A stretch of DNA of 64,000 nucleotides, from assembly GCA_040757085.1 (NCBI GenBank), contig JBFLXJ010000002.1, positions 163,725 through 227,724 on the forward strand. The letters run 5' to 3'. Source of the stretch: Bacillota bacterium (GTDB taxonomy: Bacteria; Bacillota; Sulfobacillia; JACIYH01). The position numbers and the translations under genes were made by a program. The number at the start of each line of letters is the position of its first letter. The first letter of the stretch is position 1. Below the pieces are notes generated by a model that worked only from the letters and a program-made list of their open reading frames with translations, did no database searches and was not told the origin of the DNA. Shown here in pieces: positions 26,329 through 34,862 of this stretch.

Positions 26329-27501
26329 ATGTGGTACTGGACAGGGATCGAAGGCAATCCCGCGGGGGCTCCGCTCGACAACCATGTCAGCCCGGGAGAG
26401 GTCGCCGGAACGCCGGGCAGCACCTGCGCGCAGGTCACACTCGGCTGCCAGGGCGAGGCGCGCGTCTGGGAGGCGGCCGCGGCACTCCGGCTGAGGCTCA
26501 GGGAACGGTTCAGCGTATCCGGGCCCGAGCAGGTAGCCTGCCTCATCGAGGAACTCGGGTTCTGCCATGCCTTCACGCCCGAGGCTCCCGACGATCCCTT
26601 CCCCGTCCCCGCGGTACCATCATTGTTCGAGGTCCTGCCCACACACGACGAGGACATCCGCTGGGACTGGTCCTGGACCTGGAAGGACGGCTTCCTGGAA
26701 TCCGGCCGGCTTTACTACGGCAAGCTTATCCACCGCAAGCCAACGTACGTCTCATCCGGCATGCTGCCCTGGTTCTATGCCATGACGGGCAACCTGGGCG
26801 AAGACGACGACTGCGCCAACGCCCGCGACGAGGCCAGGGTGGGAGTGCTGGCCTGCTCCGTCTACGAACACATCGCCGCCCGGGGTGCGACCTCCACCAT
26901 CGAACTGCAGCAACACTTTGCGGTCAGGCGGACGTCACTGGATCGAGCCCTCACGGAGTTACAGACCGCCATGCTCCTGGTACCGGTGGGCACCCGACCC
27001 GAGGGGCCGCGGAGATACACATACGTATGGGATCTTTTCCCACGGCGCTTTCCGCAGGCAGTGGCCGCCGCCGCCAGCATAGGCAGATCCGAGGCGACCG
27101 AGGCGGTCATCCTGCGTTACCTCCAGCTGGCCGGCGCGGCCGCGGAACAGCATATATGTCGGGCACTGCCCGTGCCCTCGTTCCTCATCACCCACGCCCT
27201 GAACCGGCTGGAAGGCCAAGGCCTGGTCGGACACTACCCACCGTCGCCCCGGTCCCACTGCCCCCCGTCCCCGAAGTCCACCGCCCCCCGCCGCGTGCGC
27301 GATGGACTGGCCGTGGCTGCCGGCGGAAGCCATGATGACCACCTTGCCGCCCTCGCCCCGGCATTCCCCGTTCCCCCCGCCCTGACGACGTTCTCGGCAT
27401 CTTGTCGCCCGGGTACCGCCCAAACTTCCGGCAGCTCCCCCGGCTCCGACCCCGCCAACACCCTCCCACGTCCCTCCCTCCCCCAGCCGAGTGAAACATA
27501 A
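26329..27501 (+). CDS. AlkZ-related winged-helix protein with disordered C-terminal tail
   Basis: Related to the AlkZ/YcaQ group of HEAT-like winged-helix DNA glycosylases, though of the small AlkZ-related type of unproved activity. Recognisable parts: QVACLIEELGFCHAFTP (about 64-80), DIRWDWSWTWKDGFLESGRL then YYGKLIHRKPTYVSSGMLPWFY (about 105-147), and winged-helix stretches RRTSLDRALTELQTAMLLVPVG and SFLITHALNRLEGQGLVG. Residues after about 305 turn into Pro/Ser/Ala-rich low-complexity sequence, probably an added or frameshifted tail. ATG 26329 has no clear ribosome site, so the start is uncertain. It neighbours decayed genes. Confidence 0.7.
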   Translation: MWYWTGIEGNPAGAPLDNHVSPGEVAGTPGSTCAQVTLGCQGEARVWEAAAALRLRLRERFSVSGPEQVACLIEELGFCHAFTPEAPDDPFPVPAVPSLFEVLPTHDEDIRWDWSWTWKDGFLESGRLYYGKLIHRKPTYVSSGMLPWFYAMTGNLGEDDDCANARDEARVGVLACSVYEHIAARGATSTIELQQHFAVRRTSLDRALTELQTAMLLVPVGTRPEGPRRYTYVWDLFPRRFPQAVAAAASIGRSEATEAVILRYLQLAGAAAEQHICRALPVPSFLITHALNRLEGQGLVGHYPPSPRSHCPPSPKSTAPRRVRDGLAVAAGGSHDDHLAALAPAFPVPPALTTFSASCRPGTAQTSGSSPGSDPANTLPRPSLPQPSET

Positions 27502-27759
27502 CCACGCCAAGGTCGATCTTATGTAGACGCAACCAATGCGGTCACCCGGAAATCGGGCCAAAGCCCCGCGGGTGCACGAGAATTCGGCACCCATACGCCC
27601 CAGGACCTGACCAAATTCGCGGCAGCACCGGAACCTCGTCAGGAGGATTTTGGTACGTTGTGTCAAATACTGGCAGAAGGCAGTGCGGGGGGCCGCTGGC
27701 ACTCGAAGGGGACTGGGAGCGCGCAGGCGACCACTCAAACCGGAGGTGACCAAGAGGTC

Positions 27760-28596
27760 ATGTCAGGTTGTGATCGGCAATCAATCGGCGCCCCAAGCCC
27801 CAGTGCCATCGGTAAGACGCGATGTATGGCGCGAGTGTGGTGGGTCAAGGTCCCGGTGGACCTGCTTGAGGCTGCCTTGCCGTGGCAAGCCAAATCCCTC
27901 CACATTTTCCTGCTGAGCCGCTGTTCACCGGGGACTAACCGGCTGTCAGCCAGTCAGATCAAACTGGCGCGGGCGCTGGGCATCCACCGTGATACCCTGC
28001 GCAAGTACTTGGGTATCCTCGTGGATAGTGGCTGGCTCAGCATGGAAGGAGGGAATCACGGAGAGACCACCTTCGTGGTACGGAATCCCGTCCTCGAGGA
28101 GAGACAGGCGGAAGTCGCCAGGGTAAGGAAACGCATTGACCGCACTGAGCACAAGGGAGAGGCGCTCATGCGCGAGTGGCTTAATCTGATCGTGGATTCG
28201 GACGACTTCGACGACAATGCGCGCCCCGGCTTCCTCCGCAACCCCATGACCGGTGAAAACATGGAGTACGACCGGTGGTATACTGCGGGAGTGGCGTTCG
28301 AGTTCAACGGTCCCCAGCATTACGGTCCCACTGACGTATATCCTGACCCGGCCCAGGCCAGGCTCACGATGGGGCGCGACTACATCAAGAGGGGAATCAG
28401 CCAGGAAAAGGGGGTTCACCTGGTTACCATACGGCCGGATGACCTCACCTTCACCCGCATGCGGAAGCTGGTCGAGGGTCTGCTCCCGTTGCGGGAATTG
28501 CGCCCCGATGATCCGGTGCTGCGATACCTCACTGAGGTAAGTCTCCGCTACATGGGCAGGGCACGTGCCGCCCGGCAGCACCGTCCGTCCCGGTGA
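27760..28596 (+). CDS. Helix-turn-helix protein with nuclease-like C-terminal domain
   Basis: ATG 27760 is chosen because GGAGGTGA lies ten bases upstream; the frame is open further left without any homology. The 278 residues divide in two. Residues about 25-115 are a winged-HTH (LHIFLLSRCSPGTNRLSASQ, then LARALGIHRDTLRKYLGIL). Residues about 165-260 contain AFEFNGPQHYGP, then TMGRDYIKRGISQEKGVHLV and TIRPDDL: an acidic residue, a GxQHY turn and a basic helix, in the order seen in Vsr-like and other PD-(D/E)XK-fold nucleases. I infer a site-specific DNA-binding nuclease or a relic of a mobile element. No methylase is adjacent. Function not established. Confidence 0.7.
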   Translation: MSGCDRQSIGAPSPSAIGKTRCMARVWWVKVPVDLLEAALPWQAKSLHIFLLSRCSPGTNRLSASQIKLARALGIHRDTLRKYLGILVDSGWLSMEGGNHGETTFVVRNPVLEERQAEVARVRKRIDRTEHKGEALMREWLNLIVDSDDFDDNARPGFLRNPMTGENMEYDRWYTAGVAFEFNGPQHYGPTDVYPDPAQARLTMGRDYIKRGISQEKGVHLVTIRPDDLTFTRMRKLVEGLLPLRELRPDDPVLRYLTEVSLRYMGRARAARQHRPSR

Positions 28597-28646
28597 AAGC
28601 GCACCCGCACGTAGCCCCGGGGCTCATCAACCCCCAACCCGGCACG

Positions 28647-29447
28647 TCATCGCAACGCGTCGCGTACCTTGAACCTGGCCACGCATGGGGGCGGCAACGG
28701 CTCCCAATGACCGCGCACGCCCTGGAAAAGGGCCGCTACCTCAATGTGCAACATGGCAATCCCGCAATCCAGGCGCCTGGCGATGCCCCACGTGTCCCCG
28801 ATGCCGCTCACCGACACAGTGATGCCGTCCGGTTCCACCGTGAAGTGCCACGGCTGGCGGTTCACCGCTGATGGGGACAGGCGGGCAGCTTCGAGGGCAG
28901 CCTTCGCCCAGGGCGGCCAGCGGGACTCGTCCGCAGGATCCACCATTTCGCCCAGGGGCTTGCGCCGGTGCGAGCGCGCGAAGCCGGTCATGACGGCCTC
29001 CTCCCAGGTTCGCCCGCCCGGGTAACCGAAGGGGATGACTGCAAGCACCCGCTCGCCATCCCGGATCCCCAGCAGCCGGCCTGCCACCTCGGGCCGGAAG
29101 AATCCCCCCACCCAGCACGTCCCCAAACCCAGTGCCGTCGCTTCCAGCACAACGCCTTCCCCCGTGTAACCCACCCGCTCGTGCACATAGGGACTTCCCA
29201 TGTCGCCCACCATGGCCACGTAGGCAGGGGCCCCCCTCACCTGCCCGTAGTTGCCAACCACGCCCTTTACCACCTCGTGGGCTGGCCGCGCCACAAGGAG
29301 GGCGCGCGCCTCGGCGAAAGGCCTGAACCCGTCACACACCGCCTCCATGCGTTTGACCAACTCAGGCTCTACCGGGCGGGAATCAAACCGCCGCCGTGAG
29401 CGCCGCTTCCCGATGGCGGCGTACCATTCGTCATGCGGAATCTCCAT
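28647..29447 (-). CDS. Nitroreductase-family protein (TM1586-type)
   Basis: FMN-dependent nitroreductase fold. ATG 29447 follows GGGGAGGTGG by four bases; the open frame upstream is Ser/Arg/Gly-rich and not part of the gene. Typical parts: AIGKRRSRRRFDSRPVEP at the N-terminus, YTGEGVVLEATALGLGTCWVGG (about 105-126), LAVIPFGYPG, and a second half ARLSPSAVNRQPWHFTVE with MLHIEVAALFQG. It matches the double-length TM nitroreductase type, about 266 aa. Likely cytoplasmic; substrate unknown. Convergent with the HTH-nuclease gene, with 50 bases between stops. Confidence 0.87.
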   Translation of the reverse strand: MEIPHDEWYAAIGKRRSRRRFDSRPVEPELVKRMEAVCDGFRPFAEARALLVARPAHEVVKGVVGNYGQVRGAPAYVAMVGDMGSPYVHERVGYTGEGVVLEATALGLGTCWVGGFFRPEVAGRLLGIRDGERVLAVIPFGYPGGRTWEEAVMTGFARSHRRKPLGEMVDPADESRWPPWAKAALEAARLSPSAVNRQPWHFTVEPDGITVSVSGIGDTWGIARRLDCGIAMLHIEVAALFQGVRGHWEPLPPPCVARFKVRDALR

Positions 29448-29984
29448 GCGGCCACCTCCCCTCCCAGAACCGCTCCTCCTGCTCCCGCATAGCAAGGTAC
29501 GACAAGCCTGCCTCAAGGTGGGCCAGCTGAAACCGGACCCCAGGCTGTCGGGAGGACTCAACCGAAAGCGGCGTGCGCCTCGTCCACCCTCCCCAGCTGC
29601 CAAAGGCACAATCCCAGCCCGCGCAGGCAGCTCAAGAGAGGACGGTTTTCTATCATGGACCAGGTCAACAGCCCACGGAACCCCGGACCAAGGGTACTAA
29701 ACCGTCAGGATTCCCTTCGGCTTCGTTTCGCACGCCCCCCGCCGGCCGCGGGGTGACTACTTCGCCCCCGTCAAGCTGCCGGCAACGGAGGTCGGTGTCC
29801 TTGACCGCTATGGCTATCAACTCCACCCAGGTTGCACTCCCGGATCCGGAGCCCTGCACCTGCGCACACCCCCAGTCAGCGCCAGACCCACCGTTTCTAC
29901 CCATTTCTACCCATCCTGAGCGTCACCTCCTGAGACCAGCAAAAGTTTCGGTTGGGCGCGGCCTGGCGACCGAGGGGCTACCCC
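29448..29984. other. Gene-free stretch with a weak minus-strand coding remnant
   Basis: No intact gene is supported. On the minus strand at about 29752-29829 a short frame reads TWVELIAIAVKDTDLRCRQL followed by DGGEVVT. This looks like a piece of a conserved protein rather than chance high-GC reading, but I cannot name the family and nothing around it continues the match. The rest shows no ribosome site, hairpin or repeat worth noting. Confidence 0.35.
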
Positions 29985-30280
29985 TTGATAGTCACGGCCG
30001 GGGTAATCAGACAGGACGATGAGTTGGGCATTGAGGCCCAGTCGGGGACATCTTTGCCGTAGTCTACCACGAGTATGCCGGTGGCCCCATCTTACTGCTT
30101 GCCTACGCGTGCGACGTGCGGGAGCATGGCACCGGCTGTCTGGGCCGGGTGGCCGCCCGCTGGGTGAAGGTCACGGACTTGCACTCCTATGACTTTGTCC
30201 CCGCGGACTTGCCGGTGGTCGAGAAGCTCAAGCGGACCAAGGTGCACCTCCATCGCGACTCAAGCATCCTGAGGCGGTAA
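29985..30280 (+). pseudogene. Nudix hydrolase (MutT-like) pseudogene lacking the Nudix box
   Basis: TTG 29985 after GAGGGG opens IVTAGVIRQDDE, the first strand of MutT-type hydrolases. It jumps directly to LGIEAQ, the sequence that normally follows the catalytic helix, so about 35 residues with the whole GX5EX7REUXEEXGU box are deleted. One base is then missing, and the next frame continues VGDIFAVVYHEYAGGPILLL to the C-terminal DFVPADLPVVEKLKR and a TAA at 30280, typical of 8-oxo-dGTP or CTP pyrophosphohydrolases. Without the metal-binding box and with a frameshift it cannot be active. Confidence 0.75.
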
Positions 30281-30443
30281 AAGGGGAATCATGGCTGGTG
30301 CCGTGGACATGCTGCGGACTGCATGCTTGCCGCGGACAAGGTAATTGTCCGCGAGCCCCGGTACAGGGCCCGCACGCCGGACGGCATTTCTCCCGCCCCC
30401 GAGGCCTTAAGCGGCAATCCGGCCGGGGGCCACTGGATTCGTC

Positions 30444-31094
30444 CTAGAATGCTTCGTCCAGGGTTTTTGAACTCAGCAGCCTTTCGTGTGAGGTGTACCG
30501 GGGGCCCTGCAGCTGTTTGACCTTGCCCTGTTTCACCAATGGAACGGGATTGATCTCTACTGCTGGCTGAGCAAAGTTAACCACGTATTTGTCGCTTTCT
30601 TTCCAGCGCTCGATCGAGCCGACCCGAGCAATGTGTGTAACGGCAGAAATCGGAGCCACCCGGTACGCAGCTATGTGCTTGATCCTGGGAATCATGCTGC
30701 CGTGGATGCGGATTGCGTACCAGCGGTTTTCACCCAGAAACACTTCTTTAAACCCGTCTTCTCGAGCCGGGACCACAATGGTGTCCACCTCGGCAATGTC
30801 CATGCGCCCGGCGGACGGTTCAGCACCTCCTCCAGGAACCTCTTCCGGGCCAGTAACATCTGCCAGAAAGGGCTCAAACTGGTAGATGCGGTCCCCCTGC
30901 TCGTTAGAGTATCGCGACAATGTGATAACCTCAACTGGAAACTTGAACTGGCGGACCAATACGGCCTCTAGCTCCTCCGATAGCTCGTCGATTATCACCA
31001 GTGCTCCGAAGCCACCCTCGTAGATCATCTTTTCGAGCAGATAGTCCAGGTTCTCGAACCCGTTGGCAACAGCGTAATCCTTGATCTGTGACAT
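30444..31094 (-). CDS. Conserved hypothetical protein, probably 5'-truncated
   Basis: A 216-residue frame from ATG 31094. The open frame continues upstream across the opposite-strand DUF488 gene but loses all conserved character, so the true N-terminus was probably lost. Residues about 1-85 (YLLEKMIYEGGFGALVIIDE, LSEELEAVLVRQFKFPVEVI, DRIYQFEPFLADV) and about 125-216 (IPRIKHIAAYRVAPISAVTH, PRYTSHERLLSSKTLDEAF) resemble a family of larger Bacillota proteins of unknown function that I associate loosely with restriction-like or ASCH-like domains. No ribosome site precedes the ATG. It may be a pseudogene. Confidence 0.5.
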   Translation of the reverse strand: MSQIKDYAVANGFENLDYLLEKMIYEGGFGALVIIDELSEELEAVLVRQFKFPVEVITLSRYSNEQGDRIYQFEPFLADVTGPEEVPGGGAEPSAGRMDIAEVDTIVVPAREDGFKEVFLGENRWYAIRIHGSMIPRIKHIAAYRVAPISAVTHIARVGSIERWKESDKYVVNFAQPAVEINPVPLVKQGKVKQLQGPRYTSHERLLSSKTLDEAF

Positions 31095-31211
31095 CTCGGG
31101 CGGCAGGCTCGTCCTGTAGAAACGCCAGCAGGGTGCCAGGTAACACCCAGGAGGAGTATCGAGGCGGTTCCAGCGAAAGCAATGGATGATCTGAGTGAGG
31201 AGGAGGGCACG

Positions 31212-31679
31212 ATGCTCGATCCCGAAAAGAAAGCCGCTCCCAGGGGTGAGACGCGCCCGGTGGTTTACACGGTAGGTTCCAGCACCCGCACGCAGGAGGA
31301 ATTTCTGGACCTCCTCCGCTACTACGGTATCACCATAATCCTGGATGTGCGGCGTTTTCCCACCAGCCAGCGGTATCCCCACTTCACGCGCTCGTCCCTC
31401 GCCTCCTGGCTTGCCGAAGCGGACATCGCTTACCATTACCTGGGAGAGACACTGGGCGGTTACCGGCGCGGCGGGTACGAGGCGTATACCCAAACCGCTT
31501 CCTTCCGTAAAGGATTGGAGCAGGTCCTGTCGCTGGCCGGACAAGGACCAGCAGCTATCCTGTGCTGCGAACGATTCCCGTGGAAGTGTCACCGGCGGTT
31601 CATCGCCCAGTACCTCTCGGCCGCCGGCTGGCACGTTGTCCACGTCCTCGACCGGGGAAGGGTCTACGCGGCACCATGA
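31212..31679 (+). CDS. DUF488 family protein
   Basis: ATG 31212 lies after GAGGAGGAGGG; ATG 31182 is in frame but has no ribosome site. The 155-residue product shows the DUF488 signature VYTVGSSTRTQEEFLDLLRY, ILDVRRFPTSQRYPHF, YHYLGETLGGYR, and the conserved CCERFPWKCHRRFIAQYL near the C-terminus. DUF488 proteins are small, cytoplasmic and of unproved function, often near DNA-repair genes. The gene lies antisense to the upstream open frame of the neighbouring truncated gene, and about 300 bases from the GNAT gene that follows. Confidence 0.88.
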   Translation: MLDPEKKAAPRGETRPVVYTVGSSTRTQEEFLDLLRYYGITIILDVRRFPTSQRYPHFTRSSLASWLAEADIAYHYLGETLGGYRRGGYEAYTQTASFRKGLEQVLSLAGQGPAAILCCERFPWKCHRRFIAQYLSAAGWHVVHVLDRGRVYAAP

Positions 31680-31849
31680 AGCGCTCGGACGGGGCCCAGT
31701 AGATACGGCCCGCAGCCCGCCACCCGGCCGCCCTGCCGACGTACAAAGGAGTTGGCGCAGCGTCCGCGGAACTACTGGGTGACGGCTCAAAGGCAACCAC
31801 GCAAGCCGGCTCTGCGCCAGCCAGGCTATCAACTCCACCACATTTGTGC

Positions 31850-31950
31850 GCTCCCACGGTCGACACGGCCATGTTTGCACGCTACCAGGCTGTCGGCGCG
31901 GCCATGTCTCCGCGTTACGAGGGGTGTTCGACGCGGCCACATAGACGACG
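31850..31950. repeat. Degenerate ~34-bp repeats
   Basis: Three imperfect units share the core CGACGCGGCCATGT followed by a CGCGTTACGA-like end (starting near 31859, 31893 and 31928). They lie just before the ribosome site of the GNAT/YoaP gene. Only about two-thirds of the bases agree between units, so this may be an old tandem duplication. No function is evident. Confidence 0.45.
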
Positions 31951-31978
31951 GCCGGTTGTGGCCGGGGGAGGGAACACG

Positions 31979-32890
31979 GTGCCAGCAGTCAGCGTCATCG
32001 ATATGAGTCCCGAAACCGCCTACTATGTGGGGACGTGCTCCCATGTGAACGAGTCGGACGAGATGGACGCTTGCGCCGAGCGCCGGCTGGCCTGGCTGCA
32101 AAGGATGCACGCCCCCGGCGTGCGCGTGAAGGTGGCGATCGCGGACGGGGATCCCGTGGGATTCGCCCACGTCATGCCCATCAGCGTGTCACCCTGGGGC
32201 CCCCTGGGACACGACCTGGCGGTAGTGCCGTGCCTGTTCGTCGAGCAGAAGGCCAGGGGATTGGGTGCCGGCCGGGCCCTGGTGGCTGCCTCCGAGGGAG
32301 AAGCGCGGCGCCAGGGCATGAGGGGGATAGCAACCATCGCCTATTTCTGGGACTTCTGGTTCATGCCCGCCTCCTTCTTCGAGCGGCTCGGGTACGAGGT
32401 GGCCGACCGCCGGGACGACGAGGCCGTGCTCTGGAAGGCATTCGGAAAGGTATTTGCAGAGGATGAACCCGCCGGCCAGCCGGCCAGGGCGGGCCAGGTG
32501 GCACCGCGCCGGATACCATGGGGGGTAACCGGCTCAGAACCCGGCACAGGATTCCTCCCTTCCGGCTCGCCCACGGCCGGCTTCGCCAGGCCCCGCCTGC
32601 TCAGGCCCCGGTATATCTTCGAGCCCGTACCGGGCAAGGCCGCAGTTGATCTTTTCTGGAACACCTTCTGCCAGACAAGCAACATCGAGGCCCAACGGGT
32701 GCGGGAGGTGGCGGCCCAATTCGGCGACAAGGTGGTGCTACGCGAGTTCTGCGCCGACGACCGGGACGTCCTCCTCCGCTACCAGATCCCGCGCGCCATC
32801 TTCGTGCAGGGCCAGGAGATCGGTTGGGGGTACGAGGCTCCCCGCGAGGGGATTCGGGAAGCCATCGCGAAGGCCATTGCAGCAGGATGA
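31979..32890 (+). CDS. GNAT acetyltransferase with C-terminal YoaP-like domain
   Basis: GTG 31979 lies six bases after GGGGGAGGG; upstream codons are repeats. The 303-residue protein joins a GNAT domain (about 10-165; VPCLFVEQKARGLGAGRALV, the acetyl-CoA loop) with an Ala/Pro/Gly linker and a C-terminal domain (about 205-300) containing KAAVDLFWNTFCQTSNIEAQ and RAIFVQGQEIGWGYEAP. The C-terminal part resembles the YoaP domain found after GNAT in Bacillota, possibly thioredoxin-like in fold. The acceptor substrate is unknown. It is followed after 80 bases by a membrane protein gene on the same strand. Confidence 0.8.
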   Translation: MPAVSVIDMSPETAYYVGTCSHVNESDEMDACAERRLAWLQRMHAPGVRVKVAIADGDPVGFAHVMPISVSPWGPLGHDLAVVPCLFVEQKARGLGAGRALVAASEGEARRQGMRGIATIAYFWDFWFMPASFFERLGYEVADRRDDEAVLWKAFGKVFAEDEPAGQPARAGQVAPRRIPWGVTGSEPGTGFLPSGSPTAGFARPRLLRPRYIFEPVPGKAAVDLFWNTFCQTSNIEAQRVREVAAQFGDKVVLREFCADDRDVLLRYQIPRAIFVQGQEIGWGYEAPREGIREAIAKAIAAG

Positions 32891-32924
32891 ACCGGCCTGC
32901 GCGAGCTCCATATCATGAAGGGCA

Positions 32925-33004
32925 GATCAGCATGAGCGTTCACCGGGACGAGCGGGAAAGGACTGATCAGCATGAGCGTTCACCCGGACGAGCAGGAGAC
33001 AACG
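32925..33004. repeat. Imperfect 40-bp tandem duplication over a start codon
   Basis: Units 32925-32964 and 32965-33004 share an identical first 20 bases including CAGCATGAGCGTTCACC, then diverge partly. Each unit carries ATG AGC GTT CAC; only the second ATG (32972) is in frame with the long gene that follows, because 40 is not a multiple of three. Confidence 0.9.
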
Positions 33005-33922
33005 GAGGCCACCCGGGCCGAGAAAATCCTGGCCCTGGGGCTGGTCGTTTTCCTGCTCCTGGGCGGCCTGTGGGTGCTTGACCGGCTGGGGGACGTGCCC
33101 CGGCGACCGGAATACGCTGCCCTGGTGGCAAAACACGGGCTGTCGTCCTTGGAAGAAGAGGTCTCTCGCCTGCAGGCGGATCTCGACCAGGCCCGGGAGA
33201 TCCTCCGGCAGGCCCGCGAGCAAGAATCGCAGGCCCGCGTGCAGTACGAATTCCGCCGGGAGGAGTACCGCACCCTCCTCGACGCGGGCCGGGACGATCC
33301 CCAGAGAAGGCAGGCTTACCACGACGCCCTGGCGGCGTACGACCGCGCCCGCGAGAATGCCGCAGCGGCCCAGGCGGTGGTGACGCGCTGGGAAGAAGCA
33401 CTGCGCGAGCCCCAGAGCACGCTCGAGGAACGCCGCGCCCTGGTCTCCACGGAGTACGCCCACCTGTCACGGCAATATGAAACGAAGGCGTTCCTGCTCC
33501 GGCTGGGGTACGCGCTACCCCTGCTGGCCCTCGCCGTAGCAATGTGGCAGGTGGTACGCCGTAAACACTCGCCCTACCTTATACTCTTGACCGGTTTCAT
33601 GGCCTTCGCCGTGCTGCAGGCTGCATTCCTGGTAGGGGCATACGCCTGGACGCTGTTCCGGGCGTGGGCCCAACTCGGGGTGTCCCTGGCGGGGGCCACC
33701 ATCACGGCCGCGGGGATCGTTGCCCTCCGCCGCTACGTCTTCAGCCCCCAGCGGGTGATGCGCGCCCGCGCCCGCATGGGGCAGTGCACCCGCTGTGGCC
33801 TTCCGGTAGCCCGGGAGTACGTTTTCTGCCCCGAGTGCGGCAACCGCGTGGCGGAGGACTGCCCGCACTGCGGGCGGCTGCGCCCGGTATCGCTGCCGAT
33901 CTGCCCCTACTGCGGCCGGTAA
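32972..33922 (+). CDS. Membrane protein with coiled coil and C-terminal double zinc ribbon
   Basis: Unknown function. In order in 316 aa: a membrane span (about 20-40; ILALGLVVFLLLGGLWVLDR), a long extracytoplasmic coiled coil (about 60-165; SSLEEEVSRLQADLDQAREI and on), two or three further spans (about 175-255; LGYALPLLALAVAMW, LLTGFMAFAVLQAAFLVGAY), and a cytoplasmic zinc-ribbon region with CTRCGLPVAREYVFCPECG and CPHCGRLRPVSLPICPYCGR: four CxxC knuckles, enough for two zinc sites. Start ATG 32972 is the second of a duplicated start region, with AAAGGA upstream. The layout suggests a sensor or scaffold linking the envelope to a cytoplasmic partner. Confidence 0.82.
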   Translation: MSVHPDEQETTEATRAEKILALGLVVFLLLGGLWVLDRLGDVPRRPEYAALVAKHGLSSLEEEVSRLQADLDQAREILRQAREQESQARVQYEFRREEYRTLLDAGRDDPQRRQAYHDALAAYDRARENAAAAQAVVTRWEEALREPQSTLEERRALVSTEYAHLSRQYETKAFLLRLGYALPLLALAVAMWQVVRRKHSPYLILLTGFMAFAVLQAAFLVGAYAWTLFRAWAQLGVSLAGATITAAGIVALRRYVFSPQRVMRARARMGQCTRCGLPVAREYVFCPECGNRVAEDCPHCGRLRPVSLPICPYCGR

Positions 33923-34202
33923 CATTACTTCACGCACCGCGGCCGCCTAATGCTTGCCGGGACGTGTCCCAGCATCGACACTGTCACCCTGGTGACGGTG
34001 CTGGTCTTCAGAACACCGTCATCCTTGCCGACGGTGGTACTGGGAACACGGTCACCATGCTGTTGGTGCGCTTGTAAACGACAGTCACGAGGCTTGATAC
34101 GGGTCGGGCTGATTATGTCACAAGCCGCGGGGAAACACAGTCATGTGGCTGATACTGTCCGGCCGGTAGGCAGGGTCAGCCCACTGACATCGTTCCCCGC
34201 GA

Positions 34203-34700
34203 TCACGGCTGTCCGACAGGTTGACACTGGTCCGAAGGGCATGCGCCGTCGGCCCGCGGACCCTGGTCTGGACTCTTCCGGTAACCGCGACACGGATGAA
34301 ACCCCGTAGCTTCGTAGAAGGCATCGGCGGACCCAATCAAAAGAACGTCAAGCCGGGTGTGGGGGCAAAGGCGGTGGCAGGCCTCGATCAGGGCACGACC
34401 GATGCCCTGTCTTCTGAAACGCGGCACCACAGCCAGTTCAGCCACATATGTGGTCACTTCGCCGTCGGTGAGCGCACGCAGGAATCCGATGACTTCACCC
34501 TCATGGACCGCCACCAGGGCGGGATACGACCTTTCCCAGGCCAGGAACGCCTCAGACGGCCTTACCTTTGGGGTAAGCCAACCTTCACCCGACGAGATCT
34601 CCTGAATGGCAGGAAAATCCTCCTCTCGCCAGGCCCTGATAGTGATTCCCGCACTATGCGACGAGTTGAGCGGAATCCGGCCGTTTTCGGGCTCTGCCAT
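34203..34700 (-). CDS. GNAT-family N-acetyltransferase
   Basis: A 165-residue single-domain acetyltransferase. ATG 34700 is preferred over GTG 34712; a GGGAG lies eleven bases upstream of the ATG. Key parts: ITIRAWREEDFPAIQEIS at the N-terminus, VAVHEGEVIGFLRALTDGE, the acetyl-CoA site VVPRFRRQGIGRALIEACH (about 90-108), and ADAFYEATGFHPCRGY, the standard C-terminal strand. The tail after residue 145 is not conserved. Substrate unknown. The 280 bases to the left, up to the zinc-ribbon protein, contain no gene; a perfect palindrome GTCACC-CT-GGTGAC sits at 33983-33996. Confidence 0.85.
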   Translation of the reverse strand: MAEPENGRIPLNSSHSAGITIRAWREEDFPAIQEISSGEGWLTPKVRPSEAFLAWERSYPALVAVHEGEVIGFLRALTDGEVTTYVAELAVVPRFRRQGIGRALIEACHRLCPHTRLDVLLIGSADAFYEATGFHPCRGYRKSPDQGPRADGACPSDQCQPVGQP

Positions 34701-34862
34701 ACACCAAGTCACTCCCGAGTTCCGGAAGTTTTCCGGCGCTGCCGACCGGGTGGGATCCCACGTTCAGCCCTGCCGGCCGGGTCAGCCGCCCCCGGCTATA
34801 TCACCTCAGCCAATCCGCCGTGAGGCGCAATACGGCATGACTTCTCCGGCCATGAGCGCAGG

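Noticed and set aside
26134..26568. Minus-strand frame ending MSDCKVAPCGSIE
   Set aside because: The ending is only the duplicated start of the DUF3795 gene; the rest is antisense to the AlkZ-like gene.
31095..31940. N-terminal 280 codons of the open frame continuing from the gene at 30444
   Set aside because: They run antisense to a clear DUF488 gene and lose all conserved character; treated as read-through noise.
33923..34202. Possible gene or RNA between the zinc-ribbon protein and the GNAT gene
   Set aside because: Only a 14-bp palindrome and loose inverted repeats are seen; no T-run, ribosome site or recognisable translation.
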